From Planctomycetota bacterium (GTDB lineage: Bacteria > Planctomycetota > B15-G4): DNA of 64,000 nucleotides. Shown piece by piece: positions 36,943 through 45,283 of this stretch. A program made the position numbers and the translations under genes. The stretch covers positions 637,174 through 701,173 of the forward strand of contig JAJDEP010000003.1 in the NCBI GenBank assembly GCA_029259715.1, written 5' to 3'. Under the pieces are notes generated by a model that saw only the letters and a program-made list of their open reading frames with translations, did not search any database and was not told the origin of the DNA. Every line of letters begins with the position of its first letter. Positions within the stretch are counted from its first letter, which is position 1.

Positions 36943-37710
36943 TCAACCCGGTTCGGCCATCGCGGTTGCTCGCTCCCAGACTTCCTGCTCCCGCACCAAC
37001 GCGAAACCCGCCCGCAGCACGTTGCGCAGGCTGGTGGTGTCGGGCTCGACGTCGGTGTAGACCCGGCCCACGCCCAAGGCTGCGGCATCCGCCAATCGGG
37101 CGCGGAGCAGAGCCCGTTGGAACCCGCGACCGCGTGCCTTCTCGCGGGTGAAGGCATTCCCGAGCAGCACACCGTGCTCGCCCATGAACGTCGTGGCCAG
37201 GGCCGCCAACCCGCCCTCCCCCTCGATGGCGAAGGCACGGAAGAGGTCGGTGCACTGGTGCACCTCGCGCGCTGCCCAGAGGGCGTCGTCGATGGGCCCG
37301 TCCAACTCGAGCACCTCTCGCAGACGGCCGCGGTCACCGACTCCCAGGCGGATCACGCGTGGCTCGGCTTCCACCCGCTGCCCGGCCGCCACCGACGACA
37401 GGCCGACCTGCGCTGCGCCCGACGGCAGGCCCGCCCGCGTCTCCGCGGCCAGCCAGCTCAACCGCCCGGCCGGGACGAACCCTCGCGCGGTGAGCGCCGC
37501 GCTCAAGGCTTCCGGCGCCGGATGATCGACGTCGATGCGGCCGGCCGGCCGGCCCGCGAGGCGCACGAGGGCCTCGTCGAGCCAGGGCAACGCCTCGAGG
37601 GTCAGGCCGAGGATGCGGTTGGAGTAGGCCCCGTCCCGGTTCCCGTCGACGGTCACCGTCAGCGGGCCGTCGTGATGGATCGCGAAGGTCGACGGGCGCG
37701 GGTCACCCAC
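36943..37710 (-). CDS. GNAT-family N-acetyltransferase
   Basis: 255 residues. The C-terminal half is a GNAT domain: NAFTREKARGRGFQRALL contains the R-G-x-G-F acetyl-CoA loop, followed by YTDVEPDTTSLRNVLRAGF. The N-terminal half (FAIHHDGPLTVTVDG to LSWLAAET) looks like a degenerate second GNAT unit. The substrate is unknown. The first standard start is GTG at 37710, but the frame stays open upstream to the previous gene and CTG codons there could extend it, so the N-terminus is uncertain. The upstream spacer contains short CAGTGCG-like repeats. Confidence 0.8.
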   Translation of the reverse strand: MGDPRPSTFAIHHDGPLTVTVDGNRDGAYSNRILGLTLEALPWLDEALVRLAGRPAGRIDVDHPAPEALSAALTARGFVPAGRLSWLAAETRAGLPSGAAQVGLSSVAAGQRVEAEPRVIRLGVGDRGRLREVLELDGPIDDALWAAREVHQCTDLFRAFAIEGEGGLAALATTFMGEHGVLLGNAFTREKARGRGFQRALLRARLADAAALGVGRVYTDVEPDTTSLRNVLRAGFALVREQEVWERATAMAEPG

Positions 37711-37781
37711 CGTCTTGAGCGCGTTGAAGCGGGCGTACTCAGCGTCCAGTGCGTTCAGAGTGTTCAGTGCGTCGCGGGACG

Positions 37782-38177
37782 TCAGCCGTCGGACTCCGAC
37801 TCGGGCTGCGGCCCCGACTCCTGCACGAAGCGGACGCTGTTGCCGTCCGGGTCTTCCACGTAGAACTCGCGATTGCCCCAGGTCTGGTCGGTGGGGTCGA
37901 AGTCCGACACGACCCCCTTGGCCAGCATCTCGCGGTGCAGCGCATCCACATCGTCAACGAGGACGTACACGGCGCAGCCCGCGACGCTGTCCTCCGCGAA
38001 CGACGACAGGTGCAACCACGCGCCGTCCCGCACCAGGCTCAGGTAGCAGGGGTCGGCCAGCGACTCGTCCTGGCGGTAGGCCGAGTGGCGCCGGAAACCG
38101 AGCTTGTCCGTGTAGAAGGCCTCGGCCTGCTCGGAGCTGGAGACGTGCAACACGGGGATGGTGCCGCGCAGTTTCAT
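37782..38177 (-). CDS. VOC-family (glyoxalase/bleomycin-resistance fold) protein
   Basis: 131 residues, two beta-alpha-beta-beta-beta units. It starts MKLRGTIPVLHVSSSEQAEA and contains WGNREFYVEDPDGNSVRF, the usual second-unit signature with a metal-binding Glu. It most resembles the bleomycin-resistance-like subgroup with an AxxFYTDKLGF helix. Role unknown; drug sequestration or small-molecule isomerisation are possible. It is one of three VOC genes between 37.7 and 40.6 kb, not adjacent to the other two. Confidence 0.88.
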   Translation of the reverse strand: MKLRGTIPVLHVSSSEQAEAFYTDKLGFRRHSAYRQDESLADPCYLSLVRDGAWLHLSSFAEDSVAGCAVYVLVDDVDALHREMLAKGVVSDFDPTDQTWGNREFYVEDPDGNSVRFVQESGPQPESESDG

Positions 38178-38187
38178 GCGGACTGCT

Positions 38188-38400
38188 TCATGCGGATTTC
38201 TTGTCCCGCCCCACGACGGCGACGGCGCCGGCCAACCCGACAATGAGGCCGATCACGAAGGTCAGCATCAGCAGCAGCGCCCGCGGCATGGCCACCGTGA
38301 AGAAGAGGATGCGCGTCTCCACCGTCTCGGTGTTCTGCGCCACGATGACCACCATCAGGATCGACAGCACCACGAGCGTGATGATCTTTGCCTTGGCCAT
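38188..38400 (-). CDS. LapA-like (DUF1049) small membrane protein
   Basis: 70 residues with two hydrophobic helices. The segment between and after them (QNTETVETRILFFTVAMPRA, then a Leu-rich helix) matches the lipopolysaccharide-assembly protein A domain. It ends in a basic tail, GRDKKSA. The ATG at 38400 is supported by GGAGGGG upstream. It ends 10 bases before the VOC gene start on the same strand. Confidence 0.85.
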   Translation of the reverse strand: MAKAKIITLVVLSILMVVIVAQNTETVETRILFFTVAMPRALLLMLTFVIGLIVGLAGAVAVVGRDKKSA

Positions 38401-38491
38401 GGGCCACCCCTCCGAGACTTGCGGCACTCGGGGCGAGGCTCACCCGCCCCGTCCCCCGCGCGGGCCTCACGGGCTCCGCACGCCCGACAGT

Positions 38492-39343
38492 CTAGCGAAG
38501 CGGCTGCGGCCGCTCGGATGTCGCTTCCCTGACGTCCAGGACCTCGCCGGGCACCAGGTCGAGCAACTCGTCGTCCCGCTCGAGGAGCCGGCCGTCCGCC
38601 CTCACGAATGCCCCGGCCCGGCGGTGGAAGGTCTTGCCGACGAGACTCCCGAGGGCATCCAGGCTGCGCGTGGGCAACCGCACGCGCTCCACCTGCCCCG
38701 CGAGGCGCAGGTCGAGCGTGATCGGCGGATGCTTGCCGGGCGGCAGGCAGCCCTCGGCCTGCAGGCGCGCACCCCGCTCGACCAACGCGCGCCACAGCGC
38801 CGCGAGATTACGGCAGTCGTCGATGCCACGGTGATGGTGGCCCGTCAGGGGCAGGTCCATGCCGGTCAGCATGCCGGCCATGCCCGGCGCCTTGCCCGTT
38901 CCGCTCACCGCGGCGTAGGAGCGCTTGAGGTTGTGCCAGCGCCGATAGAGGGGCGGGATGGACTCCACCGGCGGCTCGGCAACCGGGCATTGCACGGGCA
39001 GCATCACGCCGAGGTCCCAGTCGCCGCACGTGACGATGACGGCGCGCTCGGCGTCGAGGCCGTGGCCCGCGAGCCAGCCCTGGTGACGGGCGAAGACCTC
39101 GCCGAACGGCGCGGCCGCGTCGACGTCCGCCTGGGTGATCGCCGTGAAGTGACGGCAGAACTCAGTCAGCCGCGGGTGGTGCTGCGGCCGGACGAAGGCC
39201 TCGAATTCGTCCACGATCTGCAGCGAGTCCAGCGCCAACAGCACCGACGGAAACTCGATGACCTCCTGCGGGCGCGGCGGCCGGGCATCGTCGCAGGTCG
39301 CCTCGAAGTCGAGGATGACGGCGTGGGTGAATCCGGGGGTCAT
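38492..39343 (-). CDS. Eri1-like DEDDh 3'-5' exonuclease
   Basis: 283 residues. Exonuclease motifs: ExoI AVILDFEATCDD, ExoII in AVIVTCGDWDLG and ExoIII HHRGIDDCRNLAALW with the DEDDh His and Asp. This pattern fits the ERI-1/PRNIP-like branch, which trims RNA 3' ends. The C-terminal 80 residues (ITLDLRLAGQVERVRLPTRS onwards) are an extra beta-rich region that may bind nucleic acid. The ATG at 39343 is the natural family start. Confidence 0.88.
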   Translation of the reverse strand: MTPGFTHAVILDFEATCDDARPPRPQEVIEFPSVLLALDSLQIVDEFEAFVRPQHHPRLTEFCRHFTAITQADVDAAAPFGEVFARHQGWLAGHGLDAERAVIVTCGDWDLGVMLPVQCPVAEPPVESIPPLYRRWHNLKRSYAAVSGTGKAPGMAGMLTGMDLPLTGHHHRGIDDCRNLAALWRALVERGARLQAEGCLPPGKHPPITLDLRLAGQVERVRLPTRSLDALGSLVGKTFHRRAGAFVRADGRLLERDDELLDLVPGEVLDVREATSERPQPLR

Positions 39344-39368
39344 GCAGACTTCATGGCCCGCAGCGCGT

Positions 39369-39683
39369 TCACGGACTCTCGGCCCCGCGGCCGCTCTCGG
39401 CGCTCTCGCCGCTCTCGCTCTCGCCGCGCTCGCCATCTCCCTCGTCCTCGTCCTCGTTGGGCGACGACTCTCCCTTGCTCGCCAGCACCTCGGCCGCCGC
39501 CTGCTCGTCGGACTCCTCCACCTGCAGCTTGATCAGCCCGATGGCCGGTCCGAGCAGGTAGTCCATGGCCACCGTCTCCCCGTCCATGATGACCGAGTCG
39601 ATCTCCGCCATATCGAGCCGCAGCTTGGCGAGGGAGGCGTAATTGATGTTCGTGAAGGTCGCGACCGTGACGAGCTTGGCCAT
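39369..39683 (-). CDS. DUF2007 protein
   Basis: 104 residues. MAKLVTVATFTNINYASLAK and DSVIMDGETVAMDYLLGPAI match DUF2007, a small ferredoxin-like fold often annotated as a putative signal-transducing protein. The C-terminal 35 residues are an acidic Glu/Ser/Gly-rich tail. Just 25 bases upstream of the exonuclease gene on the same strand. Confidence 0.87.
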   Translation of the reverse strand: MAKLVTVATFTNINYASLAKLRLDMAEIDSVIMDGETVAMDYLLGPAIGLIKLQVEESDEQAAAEVLASKGESSPNEDEDEGDGERGESESGESAESGRGAESP

Positions 39684-39801
39684 GTTCTCCGCTCCCGCGC
39701 TGTCCGGCGTCCTGCGTCTCTCGCTCTCGATCAGTCGGCGGACGACCCCAGGGTACTCGACCCGCGCCGGGCGGGACGGCGACGGGATGTTCAGGCCGCG
39801 C

Positions 39802-40215
39802 TCACACCGTGCCCTCCGGCGCGACGAGCTCGACCTTGAGGCGGTCGGGGTCCTCGCAATAGAGCGCGTAGACGTCCGGCCCCCCGGCGAAGGGGTGCCG
39901 GTCGTCGTAGAGCAGCGTGAACCCCGACGACCGCACCCACTCGGTCAGCTCGTCGACCTGGGCGCGCGACGCGGCGTGGAAGGCGAGGTGGTTGAGCCCC
40001 ACGCGCTTGCGGTGGAAGCCGCTGTCGGCGTGCTCCGCCTCAGCCTGCACCAAGACGATGTACGTGCCGCCGAGGATGAAGCTGCGGCCCGCGTCCCAAC
40101 GTTGGTGTTCGGCATAGCCGAGCGCGGTCAGGAATGGTTCCCAGAAGCGCAGCGACGCTTCGAGCGAGGCCACGTACAGCTCGACGTGGTGCAGTTGGCC
40201 CGGTCCGGCGTTCAC
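39802..40215 (-). CDS. VOC-family protein, coupled to a second VOC gene
   Basis: 137 residues. It starts in GQLHHVELYVASLEASLRFW with the metal-ligand His, and continues with GLNHLAFHAASRAQVDEL and YALYCEDPDRLKVELV with the Glu ligand. The GTG at 40215 overlaps the preceding stop as GTGA, so I prefer it to a GTG four codons earlier that would overlap 16 bases. Glyoxalase-like dioxygenase or isomerase; substrate unknown. Confidence 0.88.
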   Translation of the reverse strand: MNAGPGQLHHVELYVASLEASLRFWEPFLTALGYAEHQRWDAGRSFILGGTYIVLVQAEAEHADSGFHRKRVGLNHLAFHAASRAQVDELTEWVRSSGFTLLYDDRHPFAGGPDVYALYCEDPDRLKVELVAPEGTV

Positions 40216-40571
40216 AACTCCGACCACACCGCCAGTTCGTTGCCGCCGGGATCGACGAAGTGGAAGCGCCGCCCGCCGGGAAAGTCGAACGGCTCCTTCA
40301 CGATGCGCCCGCCCGCGTCACGCACGGCTTGCCGGGTCTGCGCCAGGTCTTGCGAGTACAGCACGACCAGGGCCCCGCCCGTGGTCACCGTCGCCTCGGC
40401 GCGCATCCCGCCGACCTCGCGCCCGAGCACCTTGATGCCCGCGTAGTCCGGCCCGTAGGGCGTGAACTCCCAGGCGAAGGCCGCCTCGTAGAAGCGCTGG
40501 GCGGCCTCCATGTCGGTCACCGGCAACTCGATGTAGTCGATGGAGTGGTGGGTCTGTCCAGCCTGTTCCAT
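40212..40571 (-). CDS. VOC-family protein (COG3324 type)
   Basis: 119 residues. SIDYIELPVTDMEAAQRFYE and the C-terminal GRRFHFVDPGGNELAVWS fit the COG3324 group of glyoxalase-fold proteins, whose role is unknown. It precedes the second VOC gene with a 4-base overlap, which suggests joint action or a heterodimer (inference). Confidence 0.9.
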   Translation of the reverse strand: MEQAGQTHHSIDYIELPVTDMEAAQRFYEAAFAWEFTPYGPDYAGIKVLGREVGGMRAEATVTTGGALVVLYSQDLAQTRQAVRDAGGRIVKEPFDFPGGRRFHFVDPGGNELAVWSEL

Positions 40572-40604
40572 GTTCGTTGCCTTCGCGCAGCAGGGCCTCC
40601 GACT

Positions 40605-40991
40605 CTAACTCTCCAACGGCACGTAATCGTACGTCCCCACCCCCTGCACGATCATGAATCGGCAGGCCCCGCCCTCGACCCCGGTGACCAGGTGCCAGGT
40701 CCCCGGCCCCACGGCAAGCGTCTCGCCGGCCCGCAGCACGTGAACGCTGTCGTCGGCCGGCCCGGCGCCTGACTCGCCTGCCGCCCCTTCCCGCGTCGTC
40801 ACCTGCATGGGCCCGTCCATGCAGAAGAAGGTGTCGGTGATCTCGGTGTGCAGGTGCCACGGCACCGATTCACCGGCCCGCAGGCTGAGCCGCCGCACCC
40901 GCAGGCCCGGCGCCTCCGCCACGGTGACGCGTTCCTCGACGTCGTAGAGCGATTCACCGTTCGAACCCTCACCGTTCGCATCGTCGGTCAT
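40605..40991 (-). CDS. Cupin-domain protein
   Basis: 128 residues, single small beta-barrel. Cupin motif 1 is seen in VPWHLHTEITDTFFCMDG and motif 2 in VGPGTWHLVTG, giving the His/Glu metal set. Such proteins act as dioxygenases, isomerases or sugar-binding proteins, and the sequence does not decide. The ATG at 40991 has GAGGAGA about nine bases upstream. It is 33 bases upstream of the VOC pair on the same strand. Confidence 0.87.
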   Translation of the reverse strand: MTDDANGEGSNGESLYDVEERVTVAEAPGLRVRRLSLRAGESVPWHLHTEITDTFFCMDGPMQVTTREGAAGESGAGPADDSVHVLRAGETLAVGPGTWHLVTGVEGGACRFMIVQGVGTYDYVPLES

Positions 40992-41088
40992 CGTTGCGGT
41001 CTCCTCGGGCGGCACAGGCAGGGCTCACGCCGTCTGCCGACCCACATTCTGCACGAGGCCCGCCGGGCCGACTGGTATCTTCCCGCCC

Positions 41089-42840
41089 ATGGAATCCGAC
41101 CCGCTCTTCGTTCTCGCCGGGTTGTTGGCGGCCGGGGTCGGCGCCCAATGGCTGGCCTCGCGACTGCACCTGCCGTCCATCGTGCTCCTGCTGGCCACGG
41201 GGCTGCTGCTGGGCCCTGTGACGGGCGTCCTCGCGCCGAGCGCCCTCTTCGGCGACCTGTTCGGGCCCATCGTCTCCCTCTCCGTGGCCATCGTGCTGTT
41301 CGAGGGCGGACTTTCTCTGCGGGTTAGCGAGGCGCGCAAGCTGGGCTGGCCGCTCATCGCCCTGGTGCTCGGCGGCCTCACCATCGCCTTCGGCCTCGGC
41401 ACGCTCGGGGCCCACTACATCGGCGGCCTGTCGTGGCCCGTCGCCGCCCTGCTCGGCGGCATCCTGGTGGTCACCGGCCCCACGGTGGTGAAGCCCCTGC
41501 TGCGCATCGCGCGCCTGAAGCAGCGCCCGGCCCACCTGCTGCGCTGGGAGGGCATCGTCAACGACCCCTTCGGCGCCCTGCTCGCCGTCGCGGTGCTCGA
41601 GGCCGTGCTGCTCCAGCAGAGCAGCGACGGCGTCACCCTCGCCGCCGTCGCCGACCTCATCGCCCGCGTGCTGGGCGCCGGTCTCGCCGGCGGCGCCTTC
41701 GGCTGGCTCCTCGGCGTGGCCCTCAACCGCGCGTGGATCGCCGACCACCTCGTCAGCCCCATGATCCTCGCCGGCGTGCTGGTGGCCTTCGCCGGCGCCG
41801 ACGCCCTGCTGCACGAGGCCGGCCTGCTCGCCGTCACCGTGATGGGCGTGGTGCTCGGCAACATGTCCACCCACCGCATCGAGGCCATTCGCCACTTCAA
41901 GGAGGACGTCGCCACCCTGCTCATCGGCTTCCTCTTCATCGTGCTGGCGGCCGACCTCACCTTCGACGACCTCCAGGGTTTCACCCTCGGCACCGGGTTG
42001 TTCGTGCTCGCCGTGCTGTTCCTGGTGCGGCCCATCACCGTGCACCTCTCGTTGTTGGGCAGCAAGGTCACCGCCGGCGAGCGCAACCTCATCGGCTGGA
42101 TCGCACCCCGTGGCGTAGTGGCCGCGGCCATGGGCGGCGCCCTGGCTCCGGTGCTCGAAAAGGCGGGTTACGCCGATGCTCGCCTGGTCCTGCCGGTGCT
42201 CTTCGGCGTCATCATCCTGACCGTGGTGCTGCACGGCATCACCATCGGCCCCTTCGCCCGCAAGCTCGGCGTCGCCGGCGGCAAGGGCGGCGGCGTGCTG
42301 CTCGTGGGCGCCACGACCTGGGGCATCGACCTGGCCCGCACCCTCGGCGACGCCGGCGTCGACGTCATCGTCGTGGACGCGGCCCACCAGGCTGTGACCC
42401 AGGCGCGCTTGCGGGGGCTGGAAGCCGAATGGGGCGATCCGCTCCACGAGGACGTCCTCGACGACCTGCCGCTCGAACGCATCGACCTCGTCTTGGCCGC
42501 GACGCCCGACGACAAGTACAACAAGCTCGTCGCCCTCGCCCTGGCCAAGAACGTCGGTCGCGACCACGTGCTGCAGGTCACGCCCACCGAGGAGGCCGCC
42601 CCGCACCTCATGGGCCGCACGCCGTGGGGCGAAGCGGGCAGCTACGCGGCCCTGTCGTCGCGCTACTGGGGCGGGCGCCGCTTCCGCACGTCGGAGCTCA
42701 CCGAGCAGTACGACGGCGAGGCCTTCCGCGCGCAGAACGAAGACGCCCTGGTGCTCTTCGTGGTGAGCGAGACCGGCGTGAAGGCCGTGGGTGAGTCGGA
42801 CGAACTGCCCGTCGGCGCCAAGGTCGTCTGGACGGGCTAG
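41089..42840 (+). CDS. CPA1-type cation/proton antiporter with RCK (TrkA-N) domain
   Basis: 583 residues. About 12 membrane helices with the CPA1 core: VLFEGGLSLRVSEARK, VTGPTVVKPLLRIARLKQRP and EGIVNDPFGALLAVAV, where Asn-Asp are the ion-site residues. A cytoplasmic RCK/TrkA-N domain follows from about residue 400 (VLLVGATTWGIDLARTL, VIVVDAAHQAVTQ), which usually binds NAD(H) or nucleotides to gate transport. Exchanges Na+ or K+ for H+ at the inner membrane. Its stop forms a CTAG palindrome with the convergent nitroreductase-like gene. Confidence 0.92.
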   Translation: MESDPLFVLAGLLAAGVGAQWLASRLHLPSIVLLLATGLLLGPVTGVLAPSALFGDLFGPIVSLSVAIVLFEGGLSLRVSEARKLGWPLIALVLGGLTIAFGLGTLGAHYIGGLSWPVAALLGGILVVTGPTVVKPLLRIARLKQRPAHLLRWEGIVNDPFGALLAVAVLEAVLLQQSSDGVTLAAVADLIARVLGAGLAGGAFGWLLGVALNRAWIADHLVSPMILAGVLVAFAGADALLHEAGLLAVTVMGVVLGNMSTHRIEAIRHFKEDVATLLIGFLFIVLAADLTFDDLQGFTLGTGLFVLAVLFLVRPITVHLSLLGSKVTAGERNLIGWIAPRGVVAAAMGGALAPVLEKAGYADARLVLPVLFGVIILTVVLHGITIGPFARKLGVAGGKGGGVLLVGATTWGIDLARTLGDAGVDVIVVDAAHQAVTQARLRGLEAEWGDPLHEDVLDDLPLERIDLVLAATPDDKYNKLVALALAKNVGRDHVLQVTPTEEAAPHLMGRTPWGEAGSYAALSSRYWGGRRFRTSELTEQYDGEAFRAQNEDALVLFVVSETGVKAVGESDELPVGAKVVWTG

Positions 42841-44639
42841 GCCGGGCTTGGGTAGGCCGGCTCGGTCTGCAGGCGCGGATCGTCGACGGCCCCGCCCACG
42901 GTGAAGTGGTAGAGGCTCTGGAAGGCGCGGCCTTTCAGTCCGAACACGTCGTGCACCGGGTCGTCGAAGAAGCAACCGATGCCCGTGCTGCGGATGCCGA
43001 GCGCCTCGGCCTCGAGGTAGAGCACCTGGCCGATGACGCCCGTCTCCCAGAAGAGGTGCCGGTAGAGGGGCGCCCCCCAACGGCTCAGCGGCCCTTCGAA
43101 CTCCGCCAGCATGCCGCAGGAGAAGGCGCCGTCGGCGGCGATGTCCTGGCCACAGCTGACGGCCGCCGCGGTGCGACGCTCGTCGCACTCCGCCAGGCGG
43201 AAGAGCGCGAGCCCGTCGGGGCAGCCCTCCGGCGTGGCCCACTCGAATTCGTCCTGCATGGCGGCGCGCAGACGCTCGACCCGCGCGGGATCGCGCACCA
43301 GGGCGTACAACCCCGGCGGCACGTCACCCACGCGATGGACGAACAGCCCGAGGTCGATGAGCGTCGGCGCGGCCAGGGCGTCCCAGGGCACCGCACACCG
43401 GGCGGGCGTCGTGCGCGACAGCATGTCGAAGAAGCCCTGGCGGGACAGGCCCGTGGTCCCGTCCATGGCCACCGCCGACCGCCGGGCGCGGATCACCCGT
43501 GACGCCGGCGGCACATCGTCCGAACGGTCGAGTGGCATGGGCGCCGCGGGCGTCGGACACGGTCGCGCGAGGCGGAAGGCCTCACCCTTGCGCGCGGCCC
43601 GGTCGACCTCGGCGATGACGGCCCACGCGTGGTGATCCGAGCTGAGCGCGTTCGCCCGTCCGGACCAGCGCGCCGCGCGGACGGCCGCCACCCCCGCCGC
43701 CGACGGCCTCCACGTGCACAGGTCCGATGCCGGTGCCGCCGGTGCCGCCGGCGATGCTGGCGCCGGGCGCGGGCACACCACCGCCATCAACGCGGGACAC
43801 TCGGGCTCGTCCGCCTCGAAGTCCTCGGGCCGGTGCAGCCCCAACAACACCGCGAGCGTCGCGTCGGAAAGGTCCGGCAGGCTGACCAGGTCCCAGCCGT
43901 TCAGCGCGGCCGCGAGGCGCAGCGCCCCGAGAGCGTGACCCACGTCGTGCTCGCAGTAGCGCCAGGCCCGCTCGCCGTACTTCCAGCTCTCACGCCACGG
44001 GATCGAGGTGAGCCCCACCAGGAACGCGTCGTCCGGCAGGCCCGCCATGAGCGCTGCCCAGTCCGCGCTGCCCACGGACGCGCGGCCCTCGAGCCCATGT
44101 TCCTTCGGGGCGTAATGGTGCAGGCCGGGCTCGGCACACACGCCCTCCACCGGCGGCAACCAGACGTAGCCCTCCGTCGGGTGCAGGTTGCCGCTGGACG
44201 GATTGACGCGCAACGACCAGCGCGCCGTCTCGATCTGCTTCCACGCCGACAGGGCCAGCGAGTGGAAGAAGAAGGCCGACAGGCTCTCCCGGTCGAGGGG
44301 ACGCGGCGGAATCGTCCCAGGATGGAACAACGCCTCGTAGCTCGGCGCGCCCTCTCGTGCGTCGGCCCGTTCGCCCGACGGCGCGGGGGACGATGCGGGG
44401 GACGATGCGGGCGACGAGCCGTGCGACGATGCGGGTTGTGTGACAGACGGCGATGCGGACGGCACCGGAAGCCTCCGCAGCTCGGTGCCGACGAAGCGCC
44501 GGAAGGGATCCGGCTGGCTGTCCCAGTCGAGGAAGCCGAGCGACGCGGCGTAGCGGGCGTAGCCGTGCTTGCTGCGCTCGTGGTACGCGCGCACCGCCGC
44601 CAAGCCCGGCGACGCCTCCGCAGCAGACGGGGCCGTCAC
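42837..44639 (-). CDS. SagB-type double nitroreductase-like protein
   Basis: 600 residues in two nitroreductase-like halves. N-terminal half: LSAWKQIETARWSLRVNPSS followed by GNLHPTEGYVWL, the SagB-type FMN-binding signature. C-terminal half: SRVIRARRSAVAMDG, GVIGQVLYLEAEALGIRSTG and GCFFDDPVHDVFGL. SagB-type enzymes oxidise azoline rings in peptide natural products, but the family is broader and no precursor or cyclodehydratase gene is nearby. A Ser/Pro/Ala tandem repeat lies near residue 70-90. The GTG at 44639 overlaps the SnoaL-like stop (GTGA), so the two are coupled. Confidence 0.85.
   Translation of the reverse strand: MTAPSAAEASPGLAAVRAYHERSKHGYARYAASLGFLDWDSQPDPFRRFVGTELRRLPVPSASPSVTQPASSHGSSPASSPASSPAPSGERADAREGAPSYEALFHPGTIPPRPLDRESLSAFFFHSLALSAWKQIETARWSLRVNPSSGNLHPTEGYVWLPPVEGVCAEPGLHHYAPKEHGLEGRASVGSADWAALMAGLPDDAFLVGLTSIPWRESWKYGERAWRYCEHDVGHALGALRLAAALNGWDLVSLPDLSDATLAVLLGLHRPEDFEADEPECPALMAVVCPRPAPASPAAPAAPASDLCTWRPSAAGVAAVRAARWSGRANALSSDHHAWAVIAEVDRAARKGEAFRLARPCPTPAAPMPLDRSDDVPPASRVIRARRSAVAMDGTTGLSRQGFFDMLSRTTPARCAVPWDALAAPTLIDLGLFVHRVGDVPPGLYALVRDPARVERLRAAMQDEFEWATPEGCPDGLALFRLAECDERRTAAAVSCGQDIAADGAFSCGMLAEFEGPLSRWGAPLYRHLFWETGVIGQVLYLEAEALGIRSTGIGCFFDDPVHDVFGLKGRAFQSLYHFTVGGAVDDPRLQTEPAYPSPA
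44389..44436 (-). repeat. 12-bp coding tandem repeat in the SagB-like gene
   Basis: Four consecutive 12-base units of the form GACGATGCGGGG (one diverged) read on the minus strand as SSPA-type repeats. The length is likely variable by slippage in steps of four residues, which keeps the frame. Confidence 0.65.
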
Positions 44640-45124
44640 CGCTCGACGGGGTAGTACCAGACCCGCGCCACGAGACCGTCCCGCACCTGGTAGACCGCCA
44701 GCGACGACTGCGAGAGGTCCTGCTCCTGCTGCCGCCACGACGCCCGCTCACGCACAGTGACGTAGGCGCCCGACACCATCGATTCCTCGAAGGCCGAACG
44801 CGCCGACGGGATCGCCTTGAAGTAGCCGGTCATGCCCTTGCGCAAGGCCTGCTTGCCTTCGGCCTCCACGGTGACGGCGGCGTCCTGCACGTAGTACCAG
44901 CCGATGTCGTCGGTGACCCCGGCGAGCATGGCGTCGACGTCGTGGTCGTTGAAGGCTTGCAGCAGCCGGTCGACGGCCGCGCGCGACGGGTGGACGGCCG
45001 GTGTCTCGTCGTCGCCGACCCGAGGGCCCACGGCGGGCGCGGCCGGAGCGGCGGGCGAACCGTAGGCCACGACCGCGACGGCCAGGGGCAACAACACACC
45101 GACGATGACGGGCAGGCGCTTCAT
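44636..45124 (-). CDS. Exported SnoaL-like / SgcJ-type NTF2-fold protein
   Basis: 162 residues with a signal peptide (MKRLPVIVGVLLPLAVAVVA). The mature part is NTF2-like: RAAVDRLLQAFNDHDVDAML, VTDDIGWYYVQDAAVTVEAE and GLVARVWYYP. Close relatives are grouped as SgcJ/EcaC or DUF4440 with mostly unknown roles. It is coupled by a 4-base overlap to the SagB-like gene, so the two may act on the same compound, although one is exported and the other has no export signal. Confidence 0.85.
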   Translation of the reverse strand: MKRLPVIVGVLLPLAVAVVAYGSPAAPAAPAVGPRVGDDETPAVHPSRAAVDRLLQAFNDHDVDAMLAGVTDDIGWYYVQDAAVTVEAEGKQALRKGMTGYFKAIPSARSAFEESMVSGAYVTVRERASWRQQEQDLSQSSLAVYQVRDGLVARVWYYPVER

Positions 45125-45228
45125 GGCGTTCTCCGCGGCGCCGGGTGAGGGGGCGCCGATGCGCAGCGACCATACCCCATCCCCATCGCTCCCTTCCCGC
45201 CGCCTGAGCCTGCCGCTCCCAGCGCACA

Positions 45229-45257
45229 GCTCCTGGTCTGCCGCTCCTTGGTCTGCC
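45229..45257. repeat. 14-15-bp tandem duplication in a gene spacer
   Basis: GCTCCTGGTCTGCC (45229-45242) is repeated as GCTCCTTGGTCTGCC (45243-45257). It lies in the 159-base spacer between the SGNH gene end and the SnoaL-like gene start. I saw no other feature in that spacer. Confidence 0.5.
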
Positions 45258-45283
45258 GCTTCCCGGCAAACGCCCGGAGCGAG

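Noticed and set aside
40969..43242. 757-codon open frame antisense to the antiporter gene
   Set aside because: His/Gln/Gly/Asp-rich composition typical of antisense readings of high-GC genes; it spans several real genes on both strands.
42837..45124. Peptide natural-product cluster around the SagB-like and SnoaL-like genes
   Set aside because: No precursor peptide, YcaO, lanthipeptide-type or transporter gene is adjacent, and the SnoaL-like protein is exported. Coupling of the two genes alone does not support a biosynthetic cluster.
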